From the NCBI GenBank assembly GCA_021373015.1, contig JAJFTJ010000007.1:1-43134 (forward strand): a stretch of 43,134 nt of DNA, given 5' to 3'. This stretch comes from Nitrospiraceae bacterium. Lineage in GTDB: Bacteria; Nitrospirota; Thermodesulfovibrionia; Thermodesulfovibrionales; UBA1546. Positions 18,135-26,066 of this stretch are shown piece after piece. Position numbers and translations under genes: made by a program. Positions within the stretch are counted from its first letter, which is position 1, and each line of letters begins with the position of its first letter. The notes beneath the pieces were generated by a model. That model was not told where the DNA came from. It did no database searches and saw only the letters and a list, made by a program, of their open reading frames with translations.

Positions 18135-18163
18135 TTGAGTTTATATAATTAAATTGATATTAT
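18135..18163 (+). promoter_or_regulatory. Promoter of the aroQ-pepP-efp-accBC-pilZ cluster
   Basis: TTGAGT (18135-18140), 17-base spacer, TATTAT (18158-18163) with TGA in front (extended -10). The start point near 18170 gives a leader of about 28 bases containing TGGAGG for aroQ. Confidence 0.55.
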
Positions 18164-18197
18164 ACGAATATCGAAATTGCTTTAATTGGAGGCTGTC

Positions 18198-18626
18198 GTG
18201 AATGTCCTTGTAATACACGGACCGAATCTTAATCTTCTTGGCAAGCGCGAAAAAAATATATATGGCATGCAGACACTTGAGGATATTAATAATAAACTCA
18301 ATTTGCTTGCATCTGAGCTCGGCTTGAAAATATCGATAGCCCAGTCAAACAGCGAAGCAGAGATAATAGATACAATCCAGAAAAAAGATTTTGACGTGCT
18401 TATTATAAATCCTGCAGCATATACACATACAAGCGTGGCAATAAGAGATGCTATTGCAGCAGTAGACAAGCCTGTGATTGAAGTGCATATTTCTAATATC
18501 TACAAACGCGAAGACTTTAGGCAAAAATCTTACATTGCAGGAGTTTCAACAGGACAGATAAGCGGTCTTGGCGTTGACAGTTACCTCATGGCCCTTAGGG
18601 CATCAAAGAATCTCATCCAGAGATAG
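18198..18626 (+). CDS. aroQ: 3-dehydroquinate dehydratase, type II
   Basis: Third step of the shikimate pathway: 3-dehydroquinate to 3-dehydroshikimate, by a dodecameric type II enzyme. The 142 residues begin MNVLVIHGPNLNLLGKREKNIYG, with the active-site Arg17 and Tyr22, then NPAAYTHTSVAIRDA (catalytic His) and EVHISN. The GTG at 18198 is chosen: TGGAGG lies five bases upstream, and the family N-terminus begins exactly there; the in-frame TTG at 18186 overlaps that Shine-Dalgarno. pepP follows after 10 bases. Confidence 0.96.
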   Translation: MNVLVIHGPNLNLLGKREKNIYGMQTLEDINNKLNLLASELGLKISIAQSNSEAEIIDTIQKKDFDVLIINPAAYTHTSVAIRDAIAAVDKPVIEVHISNIYKREDFRQKSYIAGVSTGQISGLGVDSYLMALRASKNLIQR

Positions 18627-18636
18627 CATTTATTTT

Positions 18637-19728
18637 ATGAACTATAAACCAGATACCACATATATGTCTTCTCACTTTGAGAGCAGGATTAAACAGGTTA
18701 GAAAAACTCTTAAAAGCGCAGATGGATTTTTAATTTTCGATAAGAGTAATGTAAGATACTTGACAGGCTTTACAGGTTCATCGGGGTCTGTTCTGATTAC
18801 AAAGAAGAAGAATATATTCCTGACTGATTTCAGATATAAAGAACAGGCAGAGGCTGAATTAAAAAAATTTGATGTTTTTACAGTTAAGAAAAACTGGCCT
18901 GAATCTGTATCGAAAATCACAAGAAAACTCTGTCTGAAAAAAATCGGGATCGAATCGTCCGTGTCGTATGCTTTTTTCAAAGATATAGAGAAAAGAATTA
19001 AACTAAAGCCTTTCAAAAATATAATCGAGAGAATAAGAGCGATTAAAGATGATGAAGAGATTCGGCTGATCAAAGAGGCAGTGCATCGCGCTGAATCCGG
19101 ATTTTTGGAAACACTGCCTTATATAAAGCAAGGCAGAACCGAAATTTGTATTGCAGGAATTCTTGAAAAAAACCTTAAAAAAACAGGAAGTAAACATATG
19201 CCATTTGATATAATACTGTCTTCAGGGAAAAATGCATCCATGCCTCATATGAGGCCTACAGAGAAAAAGCTGGAAGCAGGAGATATTGTTGTTATTGACT
19301 GGGGCGCTGAGGCAGGAGGATATTGTTCTGATATGACAAGGACACTGCTTGTAAAGGGGAAAGATACCGCAAAACAGCAAAAGATTTACAATGTGGTGCT
19401 GGAGGCAAATAAAAAGGCTATAGCTAAAGTGAAACATGGAATAAGCTGCAGAACGATTGACAACTTTGCAAGAGATGTTATAAAAAAAGCCGGATATGGA
19501 GAATTTTTTGGACACGGCACAGGACATGGAGTAGGAATCCAGTTTCATGAGCTGCCGTGGATATCACGACTGGGCAAAGGTGTGATAAAAGAAAACATGG
19601 TTTTTACGATAGAGCCTGGCATCTATCTGCCGGGATCATATGGAGTCAGGATTGAGGATATGGTGCTTGTAAAAAAGAAGGACGCTGAAGTGCTTACAAA
19701 ACTGCCTAAAGAATTGAAGATGGTTTGA
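18637..19728 (+). CDS. pepP: Xaa-Pro aminopeptidase (M24 family)
   Basis: Cleaves the N-terminal residue before proline. The 363-residue product has an N-terminal creatinase-like domain (FDKSNVRYLTGFTGSSG, FLTDFRYKEQAEAEL) and a C-terminal M24 domain with the metal ligands: Asp in IDWGAEAGG and CSDMTRT, His in HGTGHGVGI, and Glu in TIEPGIY and RIEDMV. The ATG at 18637 follows the aroQ stop; no good Shine-Dalgarno is visible, and the ATG at 18664 is also possible. Could be called PepQ; the aroQ-pepP-efp-accB context is widespread. Confidence 0.9.
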   Translation: MNYKPDTTYMSSHFESRIKQVRKTLKSADGFLIFDKSNVRYLTGFTGSSGSVLITKKKNIFLTDFRYKEQAEAELKKFDVFTVKKNWPESVSKITRKLCLKKIGIESSVSYAFFKDIEKRIKLKPFKNIIERIRAIKDDEEIRLIKEAVHRAESGFLETLPYIKQGRTEICIAGILEKNLKKTGSKHMPFDIILSSGKNASMPHMRPTEKKLEAGDIVVIDWGAEAGGYCSDMTRTLLVKGKDTAKQQKIYNVVLEANKKAIAKVKHGISCRTIDNFARDVIKKAGYGEFFGHGTGHGVGIQFHELPWISRLGKGVIKENMVFTIEPGIYLPGSYGVRIEDMVLVKKKDAEVLTKLPKELKMV

Positions 19729-19755
19729 TTAATAATATTTTGACGGAGGATGTAA

Positions 19756-20319
19756 TTGATTTCGACGAGTGATTTTAGAAAAGGATTAAAAGTTGAATAC
19801 AAGGGGGAACCTTGCGAGATAGTGGACTTCCAGCATGTAAAGATGGGACGCGGGGGCGCTATAATCAGAACAAAGATGAGAAATATCAAGACAGGAGCTG
19901 TGCTTGAAGAGACTTTCAGGTCAGGCGAAAAACTTCCACCTCCTTCTCTTGAAGAAAAGAACATGCAATATTTGTATGTTCAGGATAATGTGTATTATTT
20001 TATGGATGCGGAGACATACGAACAGGTTCCTTTATCAGAGGAAAATCTTGGTGATATAAAAAAATTTCTTAAAGAAAATACCAATGTAAAGATACTCTAT
20101 CATAAGGGTGAACCTATAAGCGTGGATATTCCTACCTTTGTTGAATTAAAGGTTATGCAGACCGATCCTGTGGGCTTTAAAGGAGATACAGCATCAGGAG
20201 GCGGAAAACCCGCAACACTTGAAACAGGCACGGTGGTAAGAGTGCCTTTTCATATAAATGAAGGCGATGTAATTAAAATAGATACTAGAACGTCTGAGTA
20301 TATTGAGAGAGTAAAATAA
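19756..20319 (+). CDS. efp: Elongation factor P, arginine-type
   Basis: EF-P rescues ribosomes stalled on polyproline. The 187 residues have the KOW-like domain I, then two OB domains, with PTFVELKVMQTDPVGFKGDTA and VVRVPFHINEGD. The tip of domain I reads KMGRGGA with Arg32, where E. coli has the lysyl-modified Lys34. Arg at this place is the rhamnosylated residue in EarP organisms; no earP is in this window. The TTG start has GGAGG seven bases upstream. It precedes accB, as in many bacteria. Confidence 0.96.
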   Translation: MISTSDFRKGLKVEYKGEPCEIVDFQHVKMGRGGAIIRTKMRNIKTGAVLEETFRSGEKLPPPSLEEKNMQYLYVQDNVYYFMDAETYEQVPLSEENLGDIKKFLKENTNVKILYHKGEPISVDIPTFVELKVMQTDPVGFKGDTASGGGKPATLETGTVVRVPFHINEGDVIKIDTRTSEYIERVK

Positions 20320-20353
20320 TTATTGCAGTAAGGACTATTTATCAGGAGGGAAT

Positions 20354-20800
20354 ATGGAGCTTGATGATTTAAAGGAAATAATAGAGCTGCTTAAAGATAC
20401 TGATATTACGGAATTGCAGGTAGAAAAAGACGGAACTAAGGTCAAAGTAAAAAGAGAAAAATTATTATCCTCTATTGAACTGACAAAGCCTCAGATTTCA
20501 CATCAGGAAAGATCTTTGCTTCCCAAGGAAGAAGATACGCAGAGACTGGTAACAGTAACCTCGCCTATTGTAGGAACATTTTACAGATCTTCATCCCCTG
20601 AGGCAGCGCCTTTTGTCGAGGCAGGAGCAAAAGTCAAAAAAGGCCAGGTGCTCTGCATTATAGAAGCAATGAAGCTTATGAATGAGATTGAGTCCGATGC
20701 TGACGGCGTTCTGATGAGAATTCTCGTTGAAAACGGACATTCTGTTGAATACGGAGAGCCTCTCTTTCTCATCGAGCCTGAATCCACATATTCACAATAG
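20354..20800 (+). CDS. accB: Biotin carboxyl carrier protein of acetyl-CoA carboxylase
   Basis: Carries carboxybiotin between the two active sites of acetyl-CoA carboxylase. The 148 residues have an N-terminal helical region, a linker and a biotinyl domain with SPIVGTFYRSSSPEAAPFV (the protruding thumb) and EAMKLMNEI, where K107 is the biotinylated lysine. CAGGAGGGA precedes the ATG. accC follows after 18 bases. Confidence 0.96.
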   Translation: MELDDLKEIIELLKDTDITELQVEKDGTKVKVKREKLLSSIELTKPQISHQERSLLPKEEDTQRLVTVTSPIVGTFYRSSSPEAAPFVEAGAKVKKGQVLCIIEAMKLMNEIESDADGVLMRILVENGHSVEYGEPLFLIEPESTYSQ

Positions 20801-20818
20801 AAAGCGAGCACATATAAA

Positions 20819-22189
20819 ATGGATTTATTTAAAAAAATTCTTATAGCAAATAGAGGCGAGATTGCAGTAAGGGTAATACGCGCTTGCAAAGAACTAGGCA
20901 TAAGGACAGTTGCTGTTTATTCTGAAGTGGAAAAAGATTCTCTGCATGTAAAGATTGCTGATGAGGCTGTCTGCATTGGACCTGCAAATCCAACACAAAG
21001 CTATCTGAATATCCCAGCGATACTGAGCGCAGCAGAGATAACTGATGCTGAAGCAGTACATCCAGGTTATGGATTTTTGTCAGAGAATTATCATTTTGCA
21101 GAGGCATGTGCAACCTCAGGCATAACATTCGTCGGCCCTACTGCTGAAAATATCAGAACCGGCGGAGACAAGGCTAAGGCAAGACAGATAATGAAGAAAC
21201 GCGGGATCCCTGTTGTGCCTGGAAGCGACGGACCGGTTATCTCAGAAGAAGAAGCAATGGAGGTTGCAAAAAATATCGGGTTCCCTGTGATCATAAAGGC
21301 TTCAGCCGGCGGAGGCGGAAGGGGAATGAGGATTGTGAAAGAGGAAGGCGAGCTTGACAATTTATTTTTTATGGCACAGAGAGAAGCTCTTGCTGCATTT
21401 GGCAATGGAGAGCTTTATGTTGAAAAATATATACCTGAACTCAGACATGTTGAGGTTCAGATAGCTGCGGATAATAAAGGCAATGTTCTTCACTTTGGCG
21501 AAAGAGACTGTTCAATACAAAGAAGGCATCAGAAGCTGGTTGAGGAATCTCCGTCACCGATTTCAACAGAAAAATTCAGAAAGGACATAGGTGAATATGC
21601 TGTTAAAGCTGCCAGGGCTCTCAAATACAGAAATATTGGGACAATTGAATTTATAGTTGACACTGAAGGTAATATGTATTTTATCGAGATCAATACAAGG
21701 GTTCAGGTCGAACACCCTGTAACAGAGATGGTCTGCGGTATTGATCTGATAAAAGAACAGATAAAGCTTGCAGCAGGGCTGCCTCTTGATTATAAACAGA
21801 GCAACATAAAGATGACAGGGCATGCTATAGAATGCAGGATAAACGCAGAAGATCCTGAAAAATTTATTCCTTCTCCCGGGAAAATAACAATGCTTTCATT
21901 GCCTGGAGGCCCGGGCGTTAGAGTAGATACAGCCGCTTATTGCGGATGGACAGTTCCGTCCCAGTATGATTCACTGATAGCAAAGCTGGTGGTTCACGCA
22001 AGCTGTAGGGAAGAGGCTATAATGAGAATGAGGCGGGCGCTTGACGAATTTATAATAGAGGGCATAAAAACAACAGTGCCTTTTCACAAAAAAGTTTTTT
22101 CACATCCTGATTTTACAAGAGGCGAATTCAATACTGGCTTTATTGAGAAGCTGAATGGAACAGGAGTTGTGAAACAGGAACAAAAATGA
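20819..22189 (+). CDS. accC: Biotin carboxylase subunit of acetyl-CoA carboxylase
   Basis: Carboxylates biotin on AccB with ATP and bicarbonate, the committed step toward fatty acids. The 456 residues contain the N-terminal [21 protein letters not shown], the ATP-grasp glycine loop [12 protein letters not shown], the [15 protein letters not shown] block and [13 protein letters not shown]. Length is normal for AccC rather than a fused pyruvate carboxylase. The TGA overlaps the ATG of the PilZ gene (ATGA). accA and accD are not in this window. Confidence 0.97.
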   Translation: MDLFKKILIANRGEIAVRVIRACKELGIRTVAVYSEVEKDSLHVKIADEAVCIGPANPTQSYLNIPAILSAAEITDAEAVHPGYGFLSENYHFAEACATSGITFVGPTAENIRTGGDKAKARQIMKKRGIPVVPGSDGPVISEEEAMEVAKNIGFPVIIKASAGGGGRGMRIVKEEGELDNLFFMAQREALAAFGNGELYVEKYIPELRHVEVQIAADNKGNVLHFGERDCSIQRRHQKLVEESPSPISTEKFRKDIGEYAVKAARALKYRNIGTIEFIVDTEGNMYFIEINTRVQVEHPVTEMVCGIDLIKEQIKLAAGLPLDYKQSNIKMTGHAIECRINAEDPEKFIPSPGKITMLSLPGGPGVRVDTAAYCGWTVPSQYDSLIAKLVVHASCREEAIMRMRRALDEFIIEGIKTTVPFHKKVFSHPDFTRGEFNTGFIEKLNGTGVVKQEQK

Positions 22190-22479
22190 AAAAAGATATT
22201 GACCTGAGAAAAAAACGCACTCTTATCGAAAAGGAAGTAATAATCAAAAATATAATAAAGGCAGAGGCGCTTGATATCAGCTCGGAGGGAATGTATATAT
22301 ATACGCAGGCGGATGTTATAGAAGGCGCTATTTTTGAGATAAGCTTTAAGATAGATAACCACAATATAAAAGCGATGGTCAAGGCACAGCATGTTGAACC
22401 ACACGTCGGTGTTGGAGTTAAGTTTGTGGATATTTCTGATACGGATTCGAACTTAATAAAAAAGTTTGTCGAGTCTTGA
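22186..22479 (+). CDS. Small PilZ domain protein
   Basis: A 97-residue protein that fits a PilZ domain, the c-di-GMP receptor fold. The DxSxxG motif is present (D30-S32-G35, in [11 protein letters not shown]) and strands with [11 protein letters not shown] follow. The usual RxxxR motif is replaced by R8KKR11, so nucleotide binding is uncertain. It overlaps accC by four bases, so it is probably cotranslated with fatty acid synthesis genes, an unusual partner. Another small beta-barrel protein cannot be excluded. Confidence 0.7.
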   Translation: MKKDIDLRKKRTLIEKEVIIKNIIKAEALDISSEGMYIYTQADVIEGAIFEISFKIDNHNIKAMVKAQHVEPHVGVGVKFVDISDTDSNLIKKFVES

Positions 22480-22509
22480 TCAAAGGGATTTTAAGGGAAA
22501 AATCAGAGA

Positions 22510-22539
22510 TTGCTAAAGTTATCTGGAATTATTTATAAT
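22510..22539 (+). promoter_or_regulatory. Promoter of rpmE
   Basis: TTGCTA (22510-22515), 18-base spacer and a perfect TATAAT (22534-22539). The start point near 22546 gives a leader of about 20 bases containing GGGAGG. Confidence 0.55.
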
Positions 22540-22566
22540 ATATAAATTTCATTTGGGAGGAAAAAG

Positions 22567-22776
22567 TTGAAGGAAGGTATTCATCCAAAGTACAAAGAAG
22601 CAACAGTAATCTGTGCCTGCGGCGAGACTTTTACTACTAGATCAACTATGCCGAAGATACATGTTGATATATGCTCAGTATGCCATCCGTTTTTCACAGG
22701 GAAGCAAAAGATAATGGATGCAGAGGGCAGAGTAGAAAAGTTTAAGAAAAAATACGCAAAGACAAGCAATAAGTAG
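22567..22776 (+). CDS. rpmE: 50S ribosomal protein L31, zinc-binding form
   Basis: L31 bridges the subunits at the central protuberance. The 69 residues begin [20 protein letters not shown] and hold the zinc ligands C16, C18, C36 and C39 of the C+ form. The start is TTG with GGGAGG five bases upstream, and the family N-terminus begins there. Own promoter upstream and a terminator downstream make it a separate unit within the usual rpmE-DUF1385-prfA-prmC neighbourhood. Confidence 0.95.
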   Translation: MKEGIHPKYKEATVICACGETFTTRSTMPKIHVDICSVCHPFFTGKQKIMDAEGRVEKFKKKYAKTSNK

Positions 22777-22790
22777 ATATCCAAAAGATT

Positions 22791-22834
22791 AAAGTCGTTA
22801 GTTGCTTTAAGTGTGACTAACGGCTTTTTTATTT
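22791..22834 (+). terminator. Intrinsic terminator after rpmE
   Basis: AAGTCGTTAGT (22792-22802) pairs with ACTAACGGCTT (22816-22826), with one G-T pair and a 13-base loop, followed by a T-rich run to 22834. Confidence 0.85.
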
Positions 22835-22892
22835 GGAAAGATATTAGTGTGTATCCCCTCTTTAATAAAAAAATACTACAAGAAGGTTTTTA

Positions 22893-23747
22893 ATGAAAAA
22901 TGTAGGCGGACAGGCAGTAATTGAAGGTGTTATGATGAGGGCGCCTGAAAAATGGGGTGTTGCAGTGAGAGATACCAAAGGCAATATCCATGTAAAAACT
23001 GAAGAACTCTCAGAACTTTCAAAGCCTTTTAAGATGCCTCTGGTGAGAGGATTCATAGCGCTTTTTTACGCATTATTTCTTGGGGTAAAAGCAATAGAAT
23101 TTTCTGCAAACAAGGCATATGATGAAGCCGAGGGAAAACTTACTCCTCTGGCAATGGCCGGCACAATGGGCTTTGCTTTTATCCTTGCAATCCTGCTCTT
23201 TCTGCTGCTCCCTTTGTATGCAACAAAACTGGTTGGCATTGCATATTCCTCTGTCTCAGACAGTTCGTTCATGTTTAATATTGTTGACGGGATTATAAGA
23301 GTCTTTGTGTTTCTTATATATGTTGTGTCAATAGGATTTTGGAAGGATATGAAAAGAATATTCGAATATCACGGAGCAGAACATAAAGTTATCCATGCAT
23401 ATGAAGCAGGTGAGAGTCTTACGATAGAAAATATCAAAAAATACAGCATTCATCATGCAAGATGCGGTACAAGTTTTCTTCTTATCGTAATGGTGATAAG
23501 TATTTTTATCTTTTCCTTTATACCGCAGGAATGGTCATTCCTTTATAAATTCGGTTCAAGGCTTTTGCTTATCCCTCTAGTTGCAGGACTTTCATATGAG
23601 ATGCTTAAGCTGTCTTCAAAATTAAAAGAGAATTTTTTTATGAAAATAATGATCATGCCCGGCCTTATGCTTCAGAGGCTGACAACGAGCGAGCCTGACG
23701 ACAAGCAAATAGAAGTTGCTGTCAGGGCTTTAAAAGAAGTGCTTTAA
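22893..23747 (+). CDS. DUF1385 family membrane protein (YqhQ-like)
   Basis: Function unknown in the literature I know. The 284 residues start with the hallmark [17 protein letters not shown] and hold the conserved [17 protein letters not shown] and [10 protein letters not shown] blocks; the His and Cys residues there look like a metal site. Several hydrophobic segments (about 93-113, 128-150, 190-210) mark it as an inner-membrane protein. AGAAGG precedes the ATG. It lies between rpmE and prfA, its usual place in many genomes. Confidence 0.88.
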   Translation: MKNVGGQAVIEGVMMRAPEKWGVAVRDTKGNIHVKTEELSELSKPFKMPLVRGFIALFYALFLGVKAIEFSANKAYDEAEGKLTPLAMAGTMGFAFILAILLFLLLPLYATKLVGIAYSSVSDSSFMFNIVDGIIRVFVFLIYVVSIGFWKDMKRIFEYHGAEHKVIHAYEAGESLTIENIKKYSIHHARCGTSFLLIVMVISIFIFSFIPQEWSFLYKFGSRLLLIPLVAGLSYEMLKLSSKLKENFFMKIMIMPGLMLQRLTTSEPDDKQIEVAVRALKEVL

Positions 23748-23760
23748 ACAGGAGAGAAAG

Positions 23761-24822
23761 ATGCTTGATAAACTCCATGCAATAAAAGAAAGATACGAAA
23801 AGCTTAATAATTTTCTGATGGATCCTAAGATCCTTGCAATACCTTATGAATATCAGAAATGTTCCAGGGAACAGTCAGAGCTCCAGCCTATTGTTACAAA
23901 GATAGACGAATATATGAAACTCATCTCTGATATAGAAGAAGCAGAAGAGATGATTAAAAGCGAAGACAGTGAGATGGTAGAGCTTGCTAAGACAGAGATA
24001 AATGAACTCAGAGACAGAAAGCCGAAGATTGAGGAAGATCTCAAGATAATGCTTATTCCAAAAGATTCCAGGGACGAGAAGAGCGTAATTCTGGAAATAA
24101 GAGCAGGAACAGGCGGAGACGAGGCAGCATTGTTTGCTGGTAACCTGTTCAGGATGTATTCAAGATATGCTGAGTCAAAGAAATGGAAAGTTGAGATAAT
24201 TGATTCGAGTCCAACAGGACTTGGAGGACTCAAGGAGATTGTAGCATCAATAGATGGTAAAGATGTTTACAGCAAGTTAAAGTATGAAAGCGGAGTGCAT
24301 CGCGTACAAAGAGTCCCACAAACAGAAACATCAGGAAGAATTCACACATCAGCTGCAACAGTTGCAGTTTTGCCTGAAGCCGAAGATGTTGATATAAGGA
24401 TAGAAGAAAAAGATCTCAGGATTGATACATTCTGCTCATCAGGCGCAGGAGGACAGAGCGTTAATACTACCTATTCAGCAGTCAGGATCACCCATGTGCC
24501 TACAGGTCTTGTTGTACAGTGTCAGGATGAGAGGTCTCAGTTGAAAAACAGGGGAAAAGCGATGAAGGTTCTGCGCTCAAGACTGCTTGAACTTGAGATA
24601 GAGAAAAAAGATAAAGAGCGCGCTGCTGATAGAAAAACGCAGGTCGGCACTGGAGACAGAAGCGAAAGAATAAGAACATATAATTTCCCGCAAAACAGGG
24701 TGACAGACCACAGAATAGGGCTTACGCTTCACAAGCTTGAAAATATTCTTGAGGGAAACCTTGACGAAATAGTCGAAGGACTGATCATCTATTATCAGAC
24801 AGAAAAGCTGAAAGAACTGTAA
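23761..24822 (+). CDS. prfA: Peptide chain release factor 1
   Basis: Recognises UAA and UAG and triggers peptide release. The 353 residues carry the tripeptide PxT as P186-Q187-T188 in [15 protein letters not shown], where RF2 would have SPF, and the catalytic GGQ at 230-232 in [17 protein letters not shown]. The GGQ glutamine is the target of PrmC. CAGGAGAG precedes the ATG. The expected partner prmC is displaced 1.2 kb downstream by an opposite-strand gene. Confidence 0.97.
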   Translation: MLDKLHAIKERYEKLNNFLMDPKILAIPYEYQKCSREQSELQPIVTKIDEYMKLISDIEEAEEMIKSEDSEMVELAKTEINELRDRKPKIEEDLKIMLIPKDSRDEKSVILEIRAGTGGDEAALFAGNLFRMYSRYAESKKWKVEIIDSSPTGLGGLKEIVASIDGKDVYSKLKYESGVHRVQRVPQTETSGRIHTSAATVAVLPEAEDVDIRIEEKDLRIDTFCSSGAGGQSVNTTYSAVRITHVPTGLVVQCQDERSQLKNRGKAMKVLRSRLLELEIEKKDKERAADRKTQVGTGDRSERIRTYNFPQNRVTDHRIGLTLHKLENILEGNLDEIVEGLIIYYQTEKLKEL

Positions 24823-24848
24823 AGATTATAAATTTAAAGTTTTTGTTT

Positions 24849-24880
24849 GTAGTCGTATATTTTGAACATTATACGACTAC
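24849..24880. repeat. Perfect 11-bp inverted repeat after prfA
   Basis: GTAGTCGTATA (24849-24859) and TATACGACTAC (24870-24880) are exact inverse copies around a 10-base loop. There is no T-run on either strand, so it is not a typical intrinsic terminator. The TCGTAT/ATACGA arms recur on the other side of the neighbouring methyltransferase gene at 25912-25927. Confidence 0.8.
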
Positions 24881-24917
24881 GGAGTGTGATGAAATTACTG
24901 TCCAGTACAGCGACTTG

Positions 24918-25874
24918 TTAGAGCACCTTTCTTATCCACAAGCTTGTATTTCCGGGCGTTAACTTTGAACTAGGCGTATTCAGTATGCGCGGCATGGACT
25001 TTTCTAAAACGTCAGTATGATGTAACGCCATGTAGGAATTGAAATACAGAATTTCAAAGGCCTGATTATACTGCAAAAAAGCCCGTAGAATATATGCTTC
25101 ATTCCATGCTCGTCCATCTTCTAGCCAATTCTTTGGATACTCAAATGGCCATAGGACATCGTGAAAATGTATCAGCACGCCCTTTTTAAGTTGAGGAAGG
25201 ATATGAAAAAGAATATGCAGGACATCACTATTGATTTTTGTTACATGACTCGAATCGATGAATAGGATATCATCTGCTTCGAGCGAGCTGAAGATATTCA
25301 ATTCAACTTCTTGGATTTGTTTTACTTCTACCCTGACTTTCCCTCTGTCTTCTTCTGAAAGTAAAGTGAATAATCGGTCTGGAAACGGTTCAATAAATGT
25401 AAAATCAACTTTTTTATGAAGAAACAAGTCATTTATGTCGAGCATTTCAGATGAGGAAAATCCAGATCCAACCTCAATTATGCGCTTTGGACTAAAGTGC
25501 CTCAAAAAAAAATACAAGATGATACCATCACCGTAGCTAAAAAATGGATTGTCAAGATAGTAACGATATTCTTCTGATTTAGTGTCGGGGAATGGCATTT
25601 CCTTATATAGCGCAGAGACGCTCTCTATGAGTTGAATCTGTGAATCAGCGTTAATCTTTAGTGATTCTATGCTTGTTGCTGATCTGTCAAAAATATATCT
25701 TGATTTTGAACAAATTTCTTGAAAGTCAGGTATAGGAGAATAAAAATGACCTGGAGCTGCAAATCTAATAAAACGAAAATTATCTGATTTCAATAGAGAA
25801 CGAATAGTATCTCTGTTTCTGTAGAGGTTTTTCAGAAATTTAATATTTCTGGATATCTTATTAATTAAGCTCAT
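24918..25874 (-). CDS. Class I SAM-dependent methyltransferase, Methyltransf_24-like
   Basis: The 318 residues contain a Rossmann methyltransferase core: motif I RIIEVGSGFSSSEML (131-145), FIEPFPDRL (160-168) for the ribose-binding acidic residue, DDILFIDSSH (201-210) and a LIHFHDV motif (234-240). The acceptor is unknown; relatives often occur in glycan or secondary-metabolite clusters. The first 110 residues have no motif I can name. It is the only minus-strand gene between 17.7 and 33.6 kb, splits prfA from prmC and is bordered by related palindromes, all consistent with insertion. AAGGGAC lies about seven bases before the ATG. Confidence 0.78.
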   Translation of the reverse strand: MSLINKISRNIKFLKNLYRNRDTIRSLLKSDNFRFIRFAAPGHFYSPIPDFQEICSKSRYIFDRSATSIESLKINADSQIQLIESVSALYKEMPFPDTKSEEYRYYLDNPFFSYGDGIILYFFLRHFSPKRIIEVGSGFSSSEMLDINDLFLHKKVDFTFIEPFPDRLFTLLSEEDRGKVRVEVKQIQEVELNIFSSLEADDILFIDSSHVTKINSDVLHILFHILPQLKKGVLIHFHDVLWPFEYPKNWLEDGRAWNEAYILRAFLQYNQAFEILYFNSYMALHHTDVLEKSMPRILNTPSSKLTPGNTSLWIRKVL

Positions 25875-25911
25875 TGTTCAGTCCCTTATAATACATGTTC
25901 TAGCAATTAGT

Positions 25912-25927
25912 ATACGAACTGTCGTAT
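25912..25927. repeat. Palindrome ATACGA-ACTG-TCGTAT upstream of the methyltransferase gene
   Basis: Six-base arms around a four-base centre, 38-53 bases upstream of the minus-strand start at 25874. A possible minus-strand -10 (TATACT, 25914-25909) overlaps it, so it could be an operator. The arms match those of the longer palindrome at 24849-24880. Confidence 0.5.
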
Positions 25928-26004
25928 TTCCCTAAAACTGCTAAAACAGTATCACATCCAAAAGACTTTTTAAAGAAAAAATCGCGTTGATTAAGTATTC
26001 AGAT

Positions 26005-26033
26005 TTTACGGTTTTTAGATTTTGTGATATTAT
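26005..26033 (+). promoter_or_regulatory. Promoter of prmC
   Basis: TTTACG (26005-26010), 17-base spacer, TATTAT (26028-26033) with TGA in front (extended -10). The start point near 26040 would place the ATG of a seven-codon upstream reading frame at the very 5' end of the RNA. Positions 25928-26004 showed nothing else I could name. Confidence 0.5.
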
Positions 26034-26042
26034 GGACACGAA

Positions 26043-26066
26043 ATGAATCAGACGGATAATCTATGA
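26043..26066 (+). CDS. Possible seven-codon upstream reading frame (uORF) of prmC
   Basis: ATG to TGA encoding MNQTDNL. The TGA overlaps the prmC ATG (ATGA). It begins about nine bases after the predicted -10, so it would be translated as a leaderless ORF. Very short; existence as a translated peptide is an inference from the geometry only. Confidence 0.3.
   Translation: MNQTDNL

Noticed and set aside
24849-24880. Intrinsic terminator after prfA
   Set aside because: The palindrome is perfect, but neither strand has a following T-run; kept as a repeat instead.
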